From Verrucomicrobiota bacterium (lineage in GTDB: Bacteria; Verrucomicrobiota; Verrucomicrobiia; Limisphaerales; Pedosphaeraceae): a DNA stretch of 64,000 nt. Numbering within the stretch: position 1 is the stretch's first letter; each line of letters opens with the position of its first letter. Below are positions 16,769 to 25,341 of the stretch, one piece after another. Position numbers and translations under genes: made by a program. Location of the stretch: the NCBI GenBank assembly GCA_021325145.1, contig JAJPHR010000058.1:1-64000 (forward strand). Reading direction: 5' to 3'. The notes beneath the pieces were generated by a model, which saw nothing but the letters and a program-made list of their open reading frames with translations, made no database searches and was not told the DNA's origin.

Positions 16769-17830
16769 GTGACTTTTAATCCTGTGACACCCGCCATTGA
16801 GGCCCTCAGAGCCGGGGGTGAAGCCCAAAGAACGCTCCATGCCCGCGCGGCCGAAGCCGCAGTTGGCCAGTTTGGCCGGCGGGTATTCATTCGGGCGGTG
16901 GTTGAAGTTTCCAATTTCTGCCGCGAAAACTGCGCCTACTGTGGCATGCGCCGGGACAACCGCAGTCTCACCCGCTACCGCGCGCACCACGAGCAGCTCG
17001 CTGAATTGCTGCTCCACCACCGGCCCGCGAGTGTCACGGACGTGAATATCCAGGCCGGGGAAGACCCGGTGGCGGTGCGCGAAGTGGTGCTGCCGTTGGT
17101 CCATGCGCTGCGACGGAACACCCCGCTGGGCATTAGCGTCTGCCTGGGGTCATTGGAACCCAGGCTTTACGCCGAGCTGAAAGCGGCAGGGGCGAGCGTC
17201 TACATCATGAAGTTTGAAATCGCGGACCCGAGCCTCTACGCCTCCATGCAGGCGCCCGGCACCGCTGAGCAACGGATTGAGCACATCCGCCACTTGGCCG
17301 CGAACGGCTGGCGCGTCAGTTCTGGATTCATCGCGGGTTTGCCGGGGCAGACGGAAAAGCAATTACTGGCCAATTTCACGCTCGCGGGTGAATTGCCCCT
17401 CGCCGGTTGCAGCGTCAGCCCATTCATCCCCGGCGACGAAACTCCACTGTCCACGTCTCCCATCGGAGACATTGATCTCACTCTCAACTGCATGGCGGCT
17501 TTGCGCTTGATGCGGCCTGATTGGGTGATTCCCGCCGTCAGTGCGCTGAACATTGCCGAACCGGGCGCGGGCTATCAACGCGGCCTGCGCACCGGCGCAA
17601 ACCTCGTCACCATCAACCTGACCCCCGAGGGCATCCGCAATGATTACCTCCTCTACAAGCGCGATCGCTTCATCATGACCGAAGAACGGATTTTGGCCGC
17701 CATCGACTCCGAAGGACTCACCCCTTCGAGCCAGAGCCTGGCTGACTTCTATGGCGCTCGGAAACACACCAACGGCTCCTCCTCCCCAAAAGTAGTCGCG
17801 AACAGTGATTTGGCATCGCGGGTCAGGTGA
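16769..17830 (+). CDS. radical SAM protein, HydE/PylB/biotin-synthase-like
   Basis: 353 residues. The radical SAM motif is CRENCAYC in VEVSNFCRENCAYCGMRRDNRSLTRYR (about residues 47-73), close to HydE and PylB. The barrel continues with VNIQAGEDPV, GISVCLGSLE, YIMKFEIADPSLYASM, SSGFIAGLPGQTE and VIPAVSALN, and a BATS-like C-terminal part follows. HydE-type enzymes act in hydrogenase maturation and PylB in pyrrolysine synthesis, but neither pathway is visible here. It is convergent with the flavoprotein at 17851-19431, which belongs beside the ketosynthase cluster, so a role in that pathway is possible. GTG starts at 16769 and 16784 are both available. Confidence 0.88.
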   Translation: MTFNPVTPAIEALRAGGEAQRTLHARAAEAAVGQFGRRVFIRAVVEVSNFCRENCAYCGMRRDNRSLTRYRAHHEQLAELLLHHRPASVTDVNIQAGEDPVAVREVVLPLVHALRRNTPLGISVCLGSLEPRLYAELKAAGASVYIMKFEIADPSLYASMQAPGTAEQRIEHIRHLAANGWRVSSGFIAGLPGQTEKQLLANFTLAGELPLAGCSVSPFIPGDETPLSTSPIGDIDLTLNCMAALRLMRPDWVIPAVSALNIAEPGAGYQRGLRTGANLVTINLTPEGIRNDYLLYKRDRFIMTEERILAAIDSEGLTPSSQSLADFYGARKHTNGSSSPKVVANSDLASRVR

Positions 17831-17850
17831 TCGTCCGGCGCCCGGGTCGT

Positions 17851-19431
17851 TCAGGCAGTCGGCTTGGCAACCACTTCAGCAGACGTCCGCGCTTCCGTGC
17901 TTGTTTCAGGCGCCCGGGTAAACCAACTTCGCCAACCTTCAGTTAATTCGATGCGCACCCAGTCCGCCAACGCTTTGAGGATCGGCCAGCAGCTACTCGC
18001 GGCAAACGTGTAACCCTTGAACATGAAGCGGCGGCCATCGTTGGACTGGCTGGCGCAATTGCGCGCCCGTCGCGCCCGCGCGATGCTCACAAACCGGCGA
18101 TTATAGGTGCGCATCAGGTGGAAGAAAGGAACCGAGGGCGGCGTGCTGTAATAGGGTTCACTCAATCCCTTGGCGCCGCGCCGGAAAGGTTGGGAGGCGA
18201 TCCCCAAATAATAGAGCCCCAGATCCAGAAGAAAGGCGAGCCGCATCAAATCATACTCGCCAAAATACTCGTATTTGTTCAGGTAAATGGCGCGGAACCA
18301 GCGCTCATAGCTGCGGACGAAATCTCGATTGTGCTTTTCAAGCCGTTCCGCCAGCGGTTCGCCTCGTTGCTGCGCCAGGATTAGCTCCGCAGTGCACGTC
18401 GCCGTAAATGCAATCCAATCCATGCCCGGACTGTAGAAGGGGTCCAGGAACGCCGCCGCATCGCCCACCAGCGAGAACCCATCGCCCGCGTAGGTGGTGC
18501 TGTAGTAAGGCAGGTTTTTTCGCCAATGCAGGTCGCCTTCGATCCATTCCGCATCCGCCAGCAATTCCCGCCCGGCGGGATGCTGCAAAAGGAAATCTTT
18601 CAGGCGCTGCCCCAGGCTGCCTCCCTCCGGCCATTTCACCCGGCGTTGATCGAATACCACGCCCACGCTCACATCGCCTCCCTTGAGTGCGATCAGCCAT
18701 GCCCACCAACCGTCACCCATCAAGTGATTGGTCGCCGTTCCGCGTATCCCGTAGCAAGCCGCCGCCCATTTCGGATGCTTCTTTGCCAGCTCCAAACCAT
18801 CCCAATCCTTCACTCCCTTCCAACGCGACCACACCGCCGTCGTCGGGTGCGCGGGATTCGGACGCCACCAACCTTCCTGCCGCGCCAGCAGCGCCGCCAC
18901 GCCCGAAGCATCAACCACCCAGCGCGCCGTGACTTTTTCGATTCGTTCCTGGTGTCGCACCATCAATGTTTGGCGTCCCCCGGAAACCAGTTCCACTTTT
19001 TGCACGCTGGCCGGGCGCCACAAATCCGCGCCCATGGCGCAAGCCCGCCGCAAGATCTCCTCGTCCATTGCCGCGCGATCCACCAGAAAGGCCGGCACCC
19101 GCACCGTGTAACCGGGACCAATCTCGCTGCACTGGTCCAGCCCGGTTACCCGGTCGTTGGTGAACCAAAACCGCAGGCCTTGCTTTGTCAACTGCGTTTG
19201 GTTGAGATACTGCATGAGGCCGAGCGAATGCGTCAGGAAGTAGGTGCTGATCTCGATGGTGGCCTCCCCCACCCTGCGTGTAAACGCGGCCGACTTTTCC
19301 ACGATCAACACCCGCAATTGCGGCTGCTCGCGCAGCAGCAGGATCGCGGTTCCCGCGCCCGACAATGCCCCGCCCGCAATCACCACATCGTACTCGCGCA
19401 CCGCCGCCGTCTCTGTTACACGGTTATCCAT
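17851..19431 (-). CDS. FAD-dependent oxidoreductase, tryptophan-halogenase-like
   Basis: 526 residues. The FAD-binding start is VVIAGGALSGAGTAILLL (residues 16-33), followed by EKSAAFTRRVGEATIEIS, LTKQGLRFWFTND, WWAWLIALKGGDVSVGVVFDQ and SLVGDAAAFLDPFYSPGMDW. The layout follows flavin-dependent halogenases and related monooxygenases. The halogenase WxWxIP motif is only partly kept (WAWLIAL, with the Pro replaced), so a non-halogenating oxygenase or dehydrogenase role is more likely. The C-terminal 100 residues are basic and family-unspecific. It is next to the ketosynthase cluster and could tailor its product. Confidence 0.82.
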   Translation of the reverse strand: MDNRVTETAAVREYDVVIAGGALSGAGTAILLLREQPQLRVLIVEKSAAFTRRVGEATIEISTYFLTHSLGLMQYLNQTQLTKQGLRFWFTNDRVTGLDQCSEIGPGYTVRVPAFLVDRAAMDEEILRRACAMGADLWRPASVQKVELVSGGRQTLMVRHQERIEKVTARWVVDASGVAALLARQEGWWRPNPAHPTTAVWSRWKGVKDWDGLELAKKHPKWAAACYGIRGTATNHLMGDGWWAWLIALKGGDVSVGVVFDQRRVKWPEGGSLGQRLKDFLLQHPAGRELLADAEWIEGDLHWRKNLPYYSTTYAGDGFSLVGDAAAFLDPFYSPGMDWIAFTATCTAELILAQQRGEPLAERLEKHNRDFVRSYERWFRAIYLNKYEYFGEYDLMRLAFLLDLGLYYLGIASQPFRRGAKGLSEPYYSTPPSVPFFHLMRTYNRRFVSIARARRARNCASQSNDGRRFMFKGYTFAASSCWPILKALADWVRIELTEGWRSWFTRAPETSTEARTSAEVVAKPTA

Positions 19432-19599
19432 AAGTGTTTGCCGGGCTTTCTTAAGCGCTTTTCAATGCGCGTAACAAAGCCGCTTTGTTCTCCTCTGGCA
19501 GTTGTCCCGCAGGGCAACTTTCAGCGCAGTGATTATGGCACCGGTGGGCGGCAAGCCTCGCCGATCTGTGATTCCCGTTCGCGATTGGCCGCGCCGAGT

Positions 19600-20190
19600 T
19601 TAGTCCACGCGGTTGATGTGCAGATCGCGGCGCAACACCTTTCCGTCGTCAGCGGAAAGATAAATATCGCCGATGTCTGCATCGCGGCTCGGGTCTCGCA
19701 ATTTGGTGGCCCACAAACGGACTTTCCAGGTGGGACCTTCATCACCGCGATCCAGCCAGAGTTGTGACGCGGTCAGTTTGAGGTTCGTGAGTAAAGGATC
19801 TTTGCTGGCCGTTTCAATCGCCTTGTCCGAATCGATGTTCATTCGCTTGCGATCCAGCTTCTTGTCGTTGCCCGTCATTGGCTCCAGCATGCGCATGGGC
19901 CGTTTGACCTCCAACTTCTTGCCGCCGCCAAATTTTACTTCCGTGGCCTTGAAAGTCGCGTCCGGGTCGTAAAAGACCACATACCAGACGTTCGGCGTCA
20001 TGGTGCCAACGGATTTTTCGGACCGGATCTGCACCACCTGGTCCTTGGCTTCCTCGCCGACATAGCGGTTGCCTTCCTTGATCAACTGGTACGCAGTCGC
20101 TTCGGCGCCATGCGCGAATTGAATCATCCCCGCCGCGCAAACGGCGGCGGCCAGCATTCTGAAGCCTATTGGCAGTTTGGTCGTAGTCAT
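19600..20190 (-). CDS. secreted hypothetical protein (PepSY-like)
   Basis: 196 residues. A signal peptide of about 28 residues (MTTTKLPIGFRMLAAAVCAAG...) ends near AHGAEA. The mature part has AYQLIKEGNRYVGEEAKDQV, NVWYVVFYDPDATFKATEV and, at the end, WKVRLWATKLRDPSRDADIGDIYLSADDGKVLRRDLHI, which resembles a PepSY-type fold. No catalytic motif is seen. Its ATG complement (20188-20190) touches the ATG at 20191 of the opposite strand, so the region from 20191 to about 20304 probably carries its promoter. Confidence 0.72.
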   Translation of the reverse strand: MTTTKLPIGFRMLAAAVCAAGMIQFAHGAEATAYQLIKEGNRYVGEEAKDQVVQIRSEKSVGTMTPNVWYVVFYDPDATFKATEVKFGGGKKLEVKRPMRMLEPMTGNDKKLDRKRMNIDSDKAIETASKDPLLTNLKLTASQLWLDRGDEGPTWKVRLWATKLRDPSRDADIGDIYLSADDGKVLRRDLHINRVD

Positions 20191-20304
20191 ATGGAACAAA
20201 CGATAGCAGAACTTCCCGCCATTACAACCGCGAACCTCGCGGCAACATTGACTTCGAGCGAAATTGTTCATTACTCTGGTAAGAAATATAGTATTAAACG
20301 CCTG

Positions 20305-21546
20305 GTGCTTTTTCCGCAAACAAAACATTCTCCGTTACCGCGTCGTGTTGTCATCACTGGCGTGGGCATTGTCACGTCGCTGGGAATGGGCTGGAAAACG
20401 AATGCGCAGGGTTTCCGTTCCGGCCGCGTGGCCCTCAAGCCGGTGACCCTCTTCGATGTCTCCCGCCAGCGTGTGAAAGTGGCGGGTGAAGCCGCCTTGC
20501 CGGACAAACTGCCCTGCCATCGGCTCAGCCGCCATCGCGAGGCCCGCCTGGATCGCGCGGCCCGATTGCTCCTTTTCGCTGCCGAAGAAGCCTGGCGTCA
20601 ATCTGGCTGGGCTCCGGGACATTCGTTACCGGTCGTTTTGGGCACCACCAGCGGCGGCATGAGCTTGGGCGAAGCCTACTATCGCCAGACGCTCAACACA
20701 CCACACAGCTATCGGCGTCAAGCTTCGCGGGTCATGCACTATCAAACCCAGAGCCAGGCGCTTACACTCGAAGACTATTTCGGCTTTACCGGCCCTATCA
20801 CCATTATCGCCAACGCGTGCGCCTCCGGGGCCAACGCCCTCGGCCACGCCTGGGAATTGATTCGGGAAGGCCATTGCGACCGCGTTTTGACCGGCGGTTA
20901 CGACGCGCTCAGCCAGTTGGTGTTCGCTGGATTCGATTCCCTGCAAGCCTTGTCTCCGACCCAGTGCCGCCCATTTGATGCTCACCGCGATGGCCTCGCT
21001 CTTGGTGAAGGCGCAGCCGTTCTGACGCTTGAAACGCTTGAGCGCGCGCAAGAACGCCACGCGGAAATCCTTGGAGAAATCGTCGGTTACGGCGCTTCCC
21101 TCGATCTGCACCATCTCACCCAGCCGCATCCGGAAGGAGACGCCGCCCTGGCTTCCATGGCTGCGGCGACACGCGTCGCCGCCTTGCAACCGGAACAAAT
21201 CGACTACGTCAACGCGCACGGAACGGGCACGCCGATGAACGATGGCGCGGAAGCCAATGCCATTCGTCGCTGGGCGGGCGATCGCGTCACCACCCTGCCA
21301 GTGAGTTCCACGAAATCCGCCATCGGCCATCTCCTTGGCGGAGCGGGAGCGGTGGAAGCCGTGATCTGCCTGATGAGCTTGCGTGAGCAATGGTTGCCTC
21401 CCACGTCCACGTTGCAAGCGCCTGACCCGATTTGCCGCTTTCCGGTCGTGCGTCAACCAACCGGGGCCAAAGTGGAATATGCGCTTACGAACTCGTTTGG
21501 TTTCGGCGGCGCGAACGCAACCCTCATCTTGCGGAGGTGGACGTGA
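20305..21546 (+). CDS. beta-ketoacyl-ACP synthase, FabF-type (KS-alpha)
   Basis: 413 residues from GTG 20305. The decarboxylating condensing-enzyme triad is complete: Cys in IANACASGANAL, His in NAHGTGTPMND and His in AIGHLLGGAGAVE. RRVVITGVGIVTSLG at the start and SFGFGGANATLIL at the end match FabF/KS-alpha. An in-frame ATG at 20191 would add 38 residues (MEQTIAELP...), but it abuts the divergent gene's start with no promoter space, so 20305 is preferred. The stop overlaps the next ketosynthase gene by 4 bases (GTGA), indicating translational coupling as in KS-alpha/chain-length-factor pairs. Confidence 0.9.
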   Translation: MLFPQTKHSPLPRRVVITGVGIVTSLGMGWKTNAQGFRSGRVALKPVTLFDVSRQRVKVAGEAALPDKLPCHRLSRHREARLDRAARLLLFAAEEAWRQSGWAPGHSLPVVLGTTSGGMSLGEAYYRQTLNTPHSYRRQASRVMHYQTQSQALTLEDYFGFTGPITIIANACASGANALGHAWELIREGHCDRVLTGGYDALSQLVFAGFDSLQALSPTQCRPFDAHRDGLALGEGAAVLTLETLERAQERHAEILGEIVGYGASLDLHHLTQPHPEGDAALASMAAATRVAALQPEQIDYVNAHGTGTPMNDGAEANAIRRWAGDRVTTLPVSSTKSAIGHLLGGAGAVEAVICLMSLREQWLPPTSTLQAPDPICRFPVVRQPTGAKVEYALTNSFGFGGANATLILRRWT

Positions 21547-22577
21547 GTCGTATTTTTGTTCACGGCTGCGGCGCTGTTTCACCTGCCGGGTGGGGCGTTG
21601 CCTCATTGTTGGAAGCCCTGACCGGAGGTGCCGCCCTCCCGCTGCGCGAGCTGCCCCGTCCCGGATCCTCCGCGCTGCTCCAAGTTCGACAAGTCCCGCC
21701 GCCCGCGATTCGTCCCGCATTTCTCGCTCACGGACGACTCAGGCGCTCCAGCCCCATCACTCAATACACCGTGGCTGCGGCGCTCGAAGCGGTTGGCAAG
21801 GATGCCGCTCTCGTGCAGAATGGCACCTTGCGCCTCGGCATCGTCCTGTGCGTCATGTCCGGCTGCGTCAATTACTCACGCCGCTTTTACGACGAGACTT
21901 TGCGCGACCCCGCCACTGCCAGTCCTTTGGTTTTTCCCGAAACTGTGTTTAACGCTCCCGCCAGTCATCTCGCCGCGTTGCTCGGAAGTCCGGCTGTGAA
22001 TTACACACTGGTTGGTGACCCGGGCACTTTTCTTCAAGGCGTCGCCCTGGCGGCGCAATGGCTCGTCGCCGACCATGCGGATGCCTGCCTGGTTGTGGGA
22101 GGCGAGGAATGCGATTGGCTGACCACCAGTGCGTTCCGCCTGTTCAGCCGCGACATCGTTCTTGCCGATGGCGCTGGAGCGCTTTACTTGAAACGCGCTC
22201 AGGCGGGCGCTTGCGCCGAATTGCGCGCCGTGACTGACTCCCATTCCTTCACCAGCCGCCATACCCGCCTCCAGGCCGCCCAACGTCTTCGTGCCGATCT
22301 GCCCACGTGCTCTTCCACTCATTTGCTGGCTGATGGGCTTCAACAGGTGCCTCGATTCGACCGCGCCGAGATCGCCGCGTGGCAGGATTGGACGGCGGCG
22401 CGTCTTTCACCCAAGATCATTTTTGGCGAAGGCCTCATGGCCGCCTCCGCCTGGCAATGCGTCACAGCCGTGGACGCTCTCCGCGATCGCTGCACCGCCG
22501 CCAATGTAAGTATCGTGGGTTGCAATCAACAGGCCATCGGCGCGCACTTCGTGAGAGCCAGGGTGCTAGATTCTTGA
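21543..22577 (+). CDS. ketosynthase homologue lacking the active-site cysteine (chain-length-factor-like)
   Basis: 344 residues from GTG 21543, overlapping the upstream KS by 4 bases. The fold is recognisable from IFVHGCGAVSPAGWG, SPITQYTVAAALEA, VLCVMSGCVNYSRRFYDE, CLVVGGEECDWL and DIVLADGAGALYL. At the position of the catalytic Cys the sequence is YTLVGDPGTFLQGV, with no cysteine, and the HGTGT and GHxxGA histidine motifs are absent. Like KS-beta/chain length factors of type II polyketide systems it would be catalytically dead and pair with the KS-alpha. It is shorter than most CLFs (about 400). Confidence 0.82.
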   Translation: MSRIFVHGCGAVSPAGWGVASLLEALTGGAALPLRELPRPGSSALLQVRQVPPPAIRPAFLAHGRLRRSSPITQYTVAAALEAVGKDAALVQNGTLRLGIVLCVMSGCVNYSRRFYDETLRDPATASPLVFPETVFNAPASHLAALLGSPAVNYTLVGDPGTFLQGVALAAQWLVADHADACLVVGGEECDWLTTSAFRLFSRDIVLADGAGALYLKRAQAGACAELRAVTDSHSFTSRHTRLQAAQRLRADLPTCSSTHLLADGLQQVPRFDRAEIAAWQDWTAARLSPKIIFGEGLMAASAWQCVTAVDALRDRCTAANVSIVGCNQQAIGAHFVRARVLDS

Positions 22578-22588
22578 AAGCCAGCCAA

Positions 22589-22819
22589 ATGTATCCGTTA
22601 AGTGATAACGTCGAACCGTGGCTCCGTGAGTATGGAATCCCGCCTTTAAGCGGCAGCGCGCACGCAAATAAGATGAGTCTGAACACTTTCAACCCGCCGG
22701 ATCATTGGATAGCCCCACCGGCTGAAACCGGGACTTCATACCTCGGAGTGTCACAACTTGTCGCAGATCGCAGGCCCGCCCCGCCGCGCAAACGGGGCAC
22801 GGCAGTGGCTAACCCCTAG
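22589..22819 (+). CDS. short ORF of uncertain reality between KS-beta and ketoreductase genes
   Basis: 76 codons from ATG 22589 (MYPLSDNVEPWLREYGIPPLS...) in the 250-base gap between the Cys-less ketosynthase and the ketoreductase. The sequence shows no domain and becomes basic and Pro-rich at the end. It might be a real small gene of the cluster or non-coding spacer. No good ribosome binding site is seen. Confidence 0.25.
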   Translation: MYPLSDNVEPWLREYGIPPLSGSAHANKMSLNTFNPPDHWIAPPAETGTSYLGVSQLVADRRPAPPRKRGTAVANP

Positions 22820-22828
22820 ATCCAAATC

Positions 22829-23560
22829 ATGCCGACCCGAGTCATTCTCATCACCGGTGCCAATGGTGGTCTGGGCGAAGCCATCGGCAGAGCGTTTCTC
22901 CAGGAATCAGCGGATAACTTTGTTTGCCTCGGCATCCATGCCCGGCGGGACAGGGCGGACGCGCTCGCAGCCGAGGCCCCTGACCGTTGCGCGTGCTTCC
23001 AACTCGACGTCACGCAACCACCTGGCTGGCAGGCCGCCATCGCGAATATTCTCGCCAGCCGCCAACGCCTCGATGTTCTCGTGAACAATGCGGGACATCA
23101 TCAGGATGGGTTGCTTGCCAGCCTGCCGACCGAAGCCTGGAGCCAAGTGATTGCCTCCAACCTCGACTCGGTTTTCCATGGGTGCCAAGCGGTCCTGCCT
23201 GCCATGATCAGCCAACGCAACGGACGGATCATCAACATCGCCTCACTCAGCGCTTTGCTCGCCCCCGCCGGCCAAACCAATTACGCCGCCGCCAAAGCCG
23301 GCGTGGTCGCGCTTACGCAATCCCTCGCCAAGGAAGTCGCCCGCATTGGGATCACCGTTAATGCCCTTTGCCCGGGCTACATCGACACGGATGCCCTCAA
23401 AGCCATGGGCGAGGAGGAACGCAAAGCCGCCCAGTCCCGGATTCCCATGCGCCGCTTTGGCCGTCCAGCCGAAGTCGCCGCCGCCGTCCGATTTCTGGCT
23501 TGTCCCGAGGCTGGGTACATTACAGGCTCGATTTTGAAGATTGATGGTGGCATTCTTTAA
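22829..23560 (+). CDS. 3-oxoacyl-ACP reductase (SDR, FabG-like)
   Basis: 243 residues. A classical short-chain dehydrogenase: TGANGGLGEAIG for NADPH (residues 9-20), VNNAGHHQDG, the catalytic Ser in INIASLSALLAPAGQ and YAAAK for Tyr and Lys, and CPGYIDTDAL. The C-terminal GYITGSILKIDGGIL is typical of FabG. It should reduce the beta-keto group formed by the ketosynthase pair. An ACP gene follows after 8 bases. Confidence 0.92.
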   Translation: MPTRVILITGANGGLGEAIGRAFLQESADNFVCLGIHARRDRADALAAEAPDRCACFQLDVTQPPGWQAAIANILASRQRLDVLVNNAGHHQDGLLASLPTEAWSQVIASNLDSVFHGCQAVLPAMISQRNGRIINIASLSALLAPAGQTNYAAAKAGVVALTQSLAKEVARIGITVNALCPGYIDTDALKAMGEEERKAAQSRIPMRRFGRPAEVAAAVRFLACPEAGYITGSILKIDGGIL

Positions 23561-23568
23561 GACAGATC

Positions 23569-23844
23569 ATGGATAACACGAATGAACTGAAGCAGCAGAT
23601 CAAAAGCCTCCTGGTGGAGAACCTTATGCTCCAGATTACCGCCGCGGAAATCAAGGACGACCAACCGCTCTTCGGCCCCGGCAGTCTCGGCCTGGACTCC
23701 GTCGATGCGCTGCAACTGGTGGTGGCTCTCGACAAAAACTTCGGCCTGAAAATCCCCACTCCGGCCGTCGCCAAGGAAATTCTGCACAGCGTCAACACCA
23801 TCCTGGCCGCCGTCCAAAACCGTCCCGCCCCTCCTCCAGTCTAA
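23569..23844 (+). CDS. acyl carrier protein
   Basis: 91 residues. The 4'-phosphopantetheine site is the Ser in LGLDSVDALQLVVALD (about residue 44). Helices follow the ACP pattern, with a Pro-rich C-terminal tail (NRPAPPPV). It is a dedicated carrier for the adjacent ketosynthases and ketoreductase and would be activated by AcpS, one copy of which is at 41234-41614. It is not located with housekeeping fatty-acid genes. Confidence 0.92.
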   Translation: MDNTNELKQQIKSLLVENLMLQITAAEIKDDQPLFGPGSLGLDSVDALQLVVALDKNFGLKIPTPAVAKEILHSVNTILAAVQNRPAPPPV

Positions 23845-23954
23845 ACTTATATTCGGCGCTGCCGCATGACGAATTCAAGAACCCACATATTTCAGTTTTC
23901 GAATCCACCTTGGAGTCTGCCAATTCTGTTTTCTTAATTATACTCCTACTCCCA

Positions 23955-25211
23955 ATGCAGGCGGAAACTTACGATGCACTCATCATTGGTGGCGGTCCCG
24001 GCGGCAGTTCCGCCGCCACTTACCTGGCGCGCGCCGGGAAGAAGGTGTTGCTGCTCGAGAAGGAGCATTTTCCGCGCTTCCATATCGGCGAGTCTCTGCT
24101 TCCGTATAATCAGCAGCTCTTTCGCGAAATGGGCCTCATGCCCGCGCTCAAAGCCGCCGGGTTCACCCGCAAGTTCGGCGCGCAATTTCATCTCGGCAAC
24201 GCCTCGAAAGGCACCAAGTTTGTTTTTAGCCGCGGCCGCTTCACCCGCGAACCTGAAGCCATGCAAGTGGAGCGTTCCAAATTCGACCACGTCCTACTCA
24301 AACACGCCGCCGGGGCCGGGGCCGAAGTCCGCGAAGGCTGGACGGTTGGAAAATTCACGAACACTGGCGACACCGTCACCATCAACGCTACGAGTGACAC
24401 TGGTCAGCCCGCCTCTTTTACCGGTTCCTTTCTCATTGACGCCAGCGGACGCGGCAACCTCACAGGCAACCAGGAGGGCCTTCGCGTCATTCATCCGCGC
24501 CTCAAAAAGCTCGCGGTGTTCGGCCATTTTGAGGGCGTTAAACTCGACGACGGTGATCCAGGCGGCGATACGGTCATCGTCCGTCTCGACAATAAGTGGT
24601 TCTGGATCATCCCACTCGCGCGCGACAAGGTCAGCATTGGTTGCGTGATGGACAAGGACGAATTCACCCGCCTCAAGATGCCGCCGACCGAGGTCTTTAA
24701 CAAGATGTGGGAATCCAGCGCCTACATGCGCGACCGTTTGCAGAACGCCAAACTCCTCAACCAGATTCAAACCACGGGCGATTTCTCCTATCGTAATCGC
24801 CGTTTTGTCGGCCCGCGTCTGTTGCGCGTCGGCGACGCCGCCGGCTTTATGGACCCCATCTTTTCCGCCGGCGTCTTCCTTGCCATGTTCTCCGGCAAGC
24901 TCGCCGCGCAGACCGTGATCGAATCCCTCAACGCTGGCGACGATGGCGCCCGGCGCCTTGCCGCCTACGAAAAGCGCGTTCAGCACGGCATGAAGTTCTA
25001 CTGGGAGATGGTTGAGAATTATTATACCACTCCCTTCATGGAAATTTTTCTCGAACCCCGTGAGAAATGGAACCTCGCCAGCGCCGTCAACGCGGTCCTC
25101 GCCGGCGAACTGGAAGGCGGCTGGTCGATGCGCTGGCGCATGCGGCTCTTCTTCTGGATCATCAAGCTCCAAGCCCGCTTCCCCCTTGTCCCTCGCATCA
25201 GCTTTGATTGA
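23955..25211 (+). CDS. flavin-dependent halogenase-like FAD oxidoreductase
   Basis: 418 residues from ATG 23955. FAD motif DALIIGGGPGGSSAATYLA (residues 7-25), then HIGESLLP (about 43-50) and TRKFGAQFH with Lys 73 at the position of the halogenase active lysine. WFWIIPL fits the WxWxIP signature that separates halogenases from other monooxygenases, and VGDAAGFMDPIFSAGVFLAM is the conserved second FAD segment. The substrate might be an ACP-bound or free phenolic or acyl product of the cluster. Some relatives with the same motifs are hydroxylases or dehydrogenases, so halogenation is a hypothesis. Confidence 0.83.
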   Translation: MQAETYDALIIGGGPGGSSAATYLARAGKKVLLLEKEHFPRFHIGESLLPYNQQLFREMGLMPALKAAGFTRKFGAQFHLGNASKGTKFVFSRGRFTREPEAMQVERSKFDHVLLKHAAGAGAEVREGWTVGKFTNTGDTVTINATSDTGQPASFTGSFLIDASGRGNLTGNQEGLRVIHPRLKKLAVFGHFEGVKLDDGDPGGDTVIVRLDNKWFWIIPLARDKVSIGCVMDKDEFTRLKMPPTEVFNKMWESSAYMRDRLQNAKLLNQIQTTGDFSYRNRRFVGPRLLRVGDAAGFMDPIFSAGVFLAMFSGKLAAQTVIESLNAGDDGARRLAAYEKRVQHGMKFYWEMVENYYTTPFMEIFLEPREKWNLASAVNAVLAGELEGGWSMRWRMRLFFWIIKLQARFPLVPRISFD

Positions 25212-25341
25212 ACTGCCTGCGCGACTGAGGCTATTTCACCTGTAGAAACCGACGCTGCAGCATGGAATCCACCCTGCAAACCAGCCTTTCACGCGCTGAG
25301 TGAAACTCAGCCAGGCCAATGTCAGGTTTAGAGGAGGGCAT

